Shown piece after piece: positions 5,072 through 9,194 of a stretch of 9,194 nt of DNA (positions within the stretch are counted from its first letter, which is position 1; each line of letters begins with the position of its first letter). Source of the DNA: JAQVPN01 sp036170435 (GTDB lineage: Bacteria; Patescibacteriota; Gracilibacteria; BD1-5; UBA6164); assembly GCA_036170435.1 (NCBI GenBank), contig JAVHPF010000074.1, forward strand, positions 1 to 9,194. The letters are read 5' to 3'. The notes beneath the pieces were generated by a model. It had not been told where the DNA came from. It did not search any database and saw only the letters and a program-made list of their open reading frames with translations. The translations under genes and the position numbers were made by a program.

Positions 5072-8041
5072 TTACTTAAGTTTATACATTACATCAATTA
5101 ATTCTCATCTTCATACGACTTGAGATGGATAGAAATATCCTGAATTTAATGTAAATAATTTATTTTCTATGGCATAAACTGCATAAGGATAATACCAGTC
5201 AGTTTTTGCTATATCTTTTATAGTATATACTTTTGTTTTATATTTAGATATATCTATTTTTTTCAAAGTCATTATCATTTTCAATACTTCTACTCTATTT
5301 ATATTTCTAGATGGAGAAAAAGTTTTATTCTTTGTATCAACTAGGGATAAAAGCATAGCTCTTTGAATATAAGCATTTTCCCAAGTTTTTGTTGCTATAT
5401 CTGTAAAAATTGACGATTTATTATCTATTTTAGTATAATTAAATGAAGTCAAAATTATTTTTAAAGCCTCAATTCTAGTAATATTATTCAAAGGTCTAAA
5501 TGTTCAATCAGCAAATCAAGTTAAACTATTTTTATCTTTAAAATATTTAATTGAAGTGTAATATTTATTTGAACTTGCTACATCTGTAAATATTTTTGCA
5601 GTAGTTGCAGTTGATTCTTGTAGGGAACGATTGCTATCGTTCCTTATATCTCAAGTAGAATTTATCTGAACTGGATTAACTACATTAGTATTTGAAACAG
5701 TATCAGTTTTTATTTCAACAACTGGGTTATAAGTATTTGTTTCTAATTTTAATACTTGAACTCCAGAATAATAATAAGCTATAATTTTTTTATAATCCCA
5801 TCACATTTTTGCAAAATATGTAGCTCAATCTCAGCTTAATCATACTCAGTGACCTAAAGTAGTCTTCCCTACTCAAGCAGGATCTGAAACTCAAACTAAA
5901 TAAGGGTAATTTGTTGATTGTGAACTTTTACAAAAATCTGTTTTCCCTGAATTATTTTTCAGACAATATTCATAGTAAGAAAGTGTTTTACCATTACTTT
6001 GATTAAAGTACCAAGGTTTTATAAGTTTTCCATTATAAGTAATTACTTCATCTAATGTGTCTCAAAGAAATTTAACTATATTTGTATTTCTTTGCTCCAT
6101 TCCATATCACAAATATTTTTGAAAAATATTTGGATCATCAGACCCGTCATAATATTCTCCTGGGAATTTTCTATTATTTGTAGACATATACCATCTAGCA
6201 TAAGTTCTTGCAGAAATTAATATAGTTTTGGCTTTTTGTTCTAATGCATCATTTGAAATTTCTCAAATTCATTTCAAATAATCATTTAAATAAAGTTCAT
6301 TTACTACAACAAGTTTAGAATTTTCTGTGTAAAGAGTAATTATTCATCTAAATTTATTATCATTATAGATTTTTTTTGTATCCCAGGCTGGTATTCTAGA
6401 CCAAGAAGTAATTTCAGTAATTCAATTCAAATCTCAAATTTTCAATTTTCCCGAAACTAAAACTCAATTATTATAAAGTTGTCAATTAGTCATTTCCAAA
6501 TCATAAGTTTTATCTCATGATTTCAAAGAAATAGTATTTTGATTTTCAGGATACGAAAGCTTAACTTTTATTACATTATTTTTATCAAATCAATTTGAAA
6601 CTATTGGAGTTTGTGTACTTGTACTAGCAACAAGAGAAATTCAAGTATTTACCACAACAGTTTGAGCTGCGGCTATTTTAGCCTGATTTGCTTCATAAAC
6701 TTTCATTGATGCTAAATTTGGAATAAACTTATTCCCTGAGCTTAAATCAATATTTGACTCTTTAAAATTTGCTAAAAATCAATATCGATTATCACCAGGA
6801 CAAGTTGTATATCCAGCATCTCTATGTCATATAAGAGAAGCTCAAGTTACATCAACTAAAGGATTAGTACAATTGCTACTAGATAAACAAGATTTATGAT
6901 AAACTCTTTGTTTGTCCAAATCAATTCAATATTTTTTTGCTAAATATCCCGTAAGTTTATTAATAGAAGCTAATTGAATTTCAGTTAAAGTATTTGTTTG
7001 ATAATTTCAAATAACAGAAATAGAAACATTTGATTTATTATTCCGAAGAGTATGACTTCAAACTACATAATCTCATCCAGCTTTTCATTCATAGATTTTT
7101 CAATCTTGTCCAACTATATAATTATAACCTATATCTCACCGTCAATTTTGAACAGAATGATAATAATAAATTCACCTTAATATTTCATCACTAGATTTAG
7201 AAACATCTTGAGTATCAGTATGATGAATAATTATTGCTTTTACAAACTCTGTTCTTTGAATAGGCCGAACAAGTGGATGTCCATTTTCTGATGTAATTGT
7301 TTCTAAAACTTTTGAATCTTCCGAATAATTTGTATTTAAGTAATTATTTATTTTATTAATTTTATCAATTTCAGCTTGTTGAGCAGCTGTTATTCATCAA
7401 GTTGCTGTGGCAAGTTTATCATAATAAGCCTTCCAATATTTTGAATCCTTGTATCTATAATCTTCAACTGCTCCCCAATCTGCTCTTTTTATTATTCCTA
7501 TTTCATCAGCCTCAGTTTGTGGAGTTTTTAATGTTAACTTATAAGTAAAAGCCTTTGAATCTAGAGTACTTATTGCTAAAGATGGAACAATTAAAGATTT
7601 ATCCGTAAAACTTAAAACATATGAAAAACTATTTATTTCTTTATTTAAAAAGATAGGTGCAAAATGGATATAAGAATCCGTTAAAAGTCTTTCATCTCAA
7701 TCTTCGTCAATTTCTGGACTATAAGTTTTTCAATCTACTATTATTTTCAATTTTGCCTTATATCCATAAGTTTCAAATTCTCACTTTTTCGGGATTTTAA
7801 AATAAATAGTATCAAAATTCGTTGTACTATTTACTGTATTTGAATCTATCCAAGTTCAATTAGTAGGAGTTAAATCTGTATTTAAAGAAGCTTCTTCCTT
7901 TAAATTTATTTTAAAATTTGTTTTTAAACTAAGGGTTTGAGTATTATATGTATAGTTTTTTTGTAATTTCAAATTATATAAAAATCCACATGCGACAGCA
8001 AAAACTAGAAAAAAACTAATAAATAGTTTGATTTTTTTCAT
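5072..8041 (-). CDS. Secreted peptidoglycan hydrolase: Amidase_2/PGRP + SpoIID/LytB + three SLH repeats
   Basis: This is a 989-residue protein with TGA as Gly (about 42 TGA to 23 GGN by hand count). An N-terminal signal segment, MKKIKLFISFFLVFAVACGF, is present; Cys18 may be a non-canonical lipobox. Residues ~40-170 are a beta-rich domain I cannot name. Residues ~185-420 are an N-acetylmuramoyl-L-alanine amidase domain: RADWGA, IIIHHT (His273/274), DIGYNYIVGQDG (Tyr306), GSHTLRNN (His330), GHRDAGYTTCPGD (His406, Cys414). The His-x7-Cys spacing matches the zinc ligands of T7 lysozyme. Residues ~515-765 are a SpoIID/LytB domain: YLKGIGEIS with candidate catalytic Glu594, SARTYARW, YFNQSNGKT, YPYLVGVSDP and GHGVGLSGDGA. 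Residues ~815-989 hold three S-layer homology repeats (IFTDVA, IFTDIA, TIKDIA, each about 55 residues) that should bind the enzyme to the cell surface. The amidase would strip stem peptides and the SpoIID domain would cut the naked glycan. ATG 8041 has no Shine-Dalgarno sequence. The domain calls are firm; the target wall, own or prey, is unknown. Confidence 0.93.
5624..5643 (-). repeat. Perfect hairpin inside the hydrolase coding region
   Basis: GGAACGAT (5624-5631) and ATCGTTCC (5636-5643) are perfect inverted repeats around TGCT. The site encodes part of the Ser/Thr/Asn-rich linker (NDSNRSLQES) between the SpoIID domain and the first SLH repeat. It is clearly more GC-rich than its surroundings. 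No T-run follows on the minus strand, so it is not a terminator. Confidence 0.55.
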
Positions 8042-8049
8042 TTTTTCAT

Positions 8050-8055
8050 ATTATA
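8050..8055 (-). promoter_or_regulatory. Candidate -10 box of the wall-hydrolase gene
   Basis: A consensus TATAAT on the minus strand ends 8 bases before ATG 8041. If used, transcription would start around 8043 and the mRNA would be nearly leaderless, which fits the absence of a Shine-Dalgarno sequence. No convincing -35 is seen near 8073-8078. It lies in the 74-base divergent gap shared with the gene at 8116. Confidence 0.35.
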
Positions 8056-8115
8056 AAGCTAAATAATCTTGTATGCAGAGTATAAGAATTTAAACCTAAA
8101 AATCAATAATAAACT

Positions 8116-8988
8116 ATGGACAAAAAAGTTATATACTATTTTTTGAAAATAACATTGCTTACATTTGCCTTTATTGTGGTAATAAATTTAGCTACAGGTT
8201 TTTTTAATAATTTTACTCTAAATACTAGTAAAACAGAACCAAGTAATAATGTTATTCCTAAAACAGAAGCTGATAAAAATAGTGAAAATTTTGTTCAAGC
8301 CTGAACTCAAAATATGATAGTAGCTCCTGTTTGAGTAGCAATTACTACAAATATTTGAACAAGATTAAAGGATAGAACTGAAGCTCCTGCAAATGTATAT
8401 TCTGATGTTATGAGTATTTCTTACATACTTGGTAATAAACAAATTGCACGTGATAAAATCATAAGCCAAAATATGATGCAAATAAATGAATATCTAAATA
8501 TTCTAAAGATGGATTTAAAAACTTCTCTTAATCAATCAAATGATAGAGCTAATGTTTTGGATACATATATAAACCAATTAGAAGCTAGATATTCAACTAC
8601 TATTGAAAATATAAATAATTTAAAAAATCAAAGAACTGTACTTGTTTCATCAGTTAATGAAAACAATACTGAAATAGAATCAACTAAAACAAAAATGAGT
8701 TCTGACTTCAAAGTATTTGATTCACAAAGTGTAATAGAAGATGTTGATACTTATCTAAAGGCTAGAGATTCCTACACTTATGCTAGAACTTATATAATTT
8801 TTATAGATAAATTTTTGGTTTATTATACTTACCTAAATAATTATAATAAAAAATTACTTGATACTCTTATAAATAATAAAGATTTAATAGTAAAAAATTC
8901 TCAACTTGTAATTCCAGACTCTGGATCTGATTTATTAAAAAGTCTAAATTTGATTTACACAGAAGCTGAATTCAAAAATAATAATTAA
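8116..8988 (+). CDS. Membrane-anchored coiled-coil protein, unknown function
   Basis: This is a 290-residue protein from ATG 8116 to TAA 8986-8988; three in-frame TGA (8308, 8332 and 8356) are read as Gly, with three GGN. Under the standard code it would split into a 62-residue and a 192-residue piece. Residues ~5-31 form one membrane segment (VIYYFLKITLLTFAFIVVIN) followed by a polar Asn/Thr/Ser linker. Residues ~63-78 are a second, milder apolar stretch (GTQNMIVAPVGVAITT). Residues ~105-205 are strongly helical with heptad-like spacing (INEYLNILKMDLKTSLNQ; LDTYINQLEARYSTTIENI), likely a coiled coil; a second helical block runs from ~215 to 255. I do not recognise the family. It is transcribed divergently from the wall hydrolase with a 74-base gap and could be co-regulated with it. 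There is no Shine-Dalgarno sequence. Topology is probably N-in with the coiled coil outside. Confidence 0.8.
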
Positions 8989-8990
8989 AA

Positions 8991-9046
8991 AGTAAAACAA
9001 AAAAAATAACATTTCTTCATTGAAATGTTATTTTTTTTGTTTTACT
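8991..9046. terminator. Bidirectional terminator between convergent genes, 25-bp perfect stem
   Basis: Positions 8991-9015 and 9022-9046 are perfect inverted repeats around a six-base loop (ttcatt). Each arm holds an eight-base A or T run, so an inner stem (TAACATTTC with GAAATGTTA) is followed by a T-run on both strands. It fills nearly the whole gap between the coiled-coil gene, which ends at 8988, and ndk, which ends at 9051 on the other strand. Confidence 0.9.
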
Positions 9047-9050
9047 AAAA

Positions 9051-9194
9051 TTAAGCAACAACTTTATCACTAATTTTTTCATAAGAACAAACTTCTCATT
9101 CTTTAAAAAATCTTTTTAATTCAATTGCAGCAGTTTCAGCTGAATCAGAAGCATGGATAATATTTGCATCAATAGTAAGAGCAAAATCACCTCT
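9051..9194 (-). CDS. ndk: Nucleoside diphosphate kinase, C-terminal fragment (5' end outside window)
   Basis: The 47 visible C-terminal residues include RGDFALTIDANIIHASDS, matching the NDK active-site region (family RGDFG...N-x-x-H-G-S-D-S) with the catalytic, phospho-accepting His in NIIHASDS. It has Ala where many family members have Gly after that His. The enzyme transfers gamma-phosphate from ATP to other nucleoside diphosphates in the cytosol. One in-frame TGA falls in FKEGEVCSYEK. The gene ends with TAA four bases from the shared terminator. The start and the first ~90 residues lie beyond the right edge. Confidence 0.9.

Noticed and set aside
8410..8988. Separate 192-residue gene starting at ATG 8410
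   Set aside because: It is the in-frame downstream part of the 8116-8988 gene once TGA is read as Gly; the upstream part supplies the membrane segment.
1..9194. CRISPR arrays, insertion sequences, tRNA or rRNA genes
   Set aside because: I saw no regularly spaced direct repeats, transposase motifs, terminal inverted repeats or tRNA-like cloverleaf with CCA-end context. The dispersed CTAG motifs around 2218-2354 belong to the leader RNA structures.

Overview
The window comes from a very AT-rich bacterium that reads UGA as glycine (genetic code 25). This code is known from the candidate phyla Gracilibacteria (BD1-5) and Absconditabacteria (SR1). The clearest proof is in threonyl-tRNA synthetase, where in-frame TGA falls at conserved glycines: the motif 3 stretch reads RFM(TGA)II where relatives have RF-I/M-G-I, and YWR(TGA)DS stands where relatives have YWRGDS. 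All genes here end in TAA or TAG. Under the standard code nearly every gene would look broken, and most short standard-code ORFs are fragments of the longer genes annotated below.

Layout. Positions 1-900 (+) hold the 3' part of an exported, Ig-like-repeat protein, possibly a penicillin-binding protein. Positions 959-2188 (+) hold an unrecognised 409-residue protein. Positions 2189-2392 are a regulatory leader, followed by thrS (2393-4165, +). A short UGA-free gene of unknown function lies at 4194-4982 (-). A 989-residue secreted peptidoglycan hydrolase lies at 5072-8041 (-); it joins an Amidase_2/PGRP domain, a SpoIID/LytB domain and three S-layer homology repeats. Divergent from it is a 290-residue membrane-anchored coiled-coil protein (8116-8988, +). 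The 3' end of ndk runs in from the right edge (9051-9194, -). Intrinsic terminators separate the units and several overlap gene ends.

The most notable system is the thrS leader. It has a 14-15 codon open frame with its own Shine-Dalgarno sequence and four consecutive threonine codons. Its last codons form segment 1 of a textbook 1:2 / 2:3 / 3:4 set of alternative hairpins ending in a GAAA-capped terminator just before thrS. Segments 1 and 3 contain the same nine bases. This predicts ribosome-mediated transcription attenuation of threonyl-tRNA synthetase by charged tRNA-Thr, as for E. coli pheST or thrABC. I know of no described case for thrS or for these phyla, though I could not search.

The second notable element is the amidase-SpoIID fusion. 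It would put stem-peptide removal and cleavage of the denuded glycan in one surface-bound enzyme, which fits cell-wall remodelling or an epibiotic/predatory life. The third is the gene at 4194-4982, which has no UGA glycine codons, more CGT arginine codons and a strong Shine-Dalgarno sequence. It may be a recent arrival.
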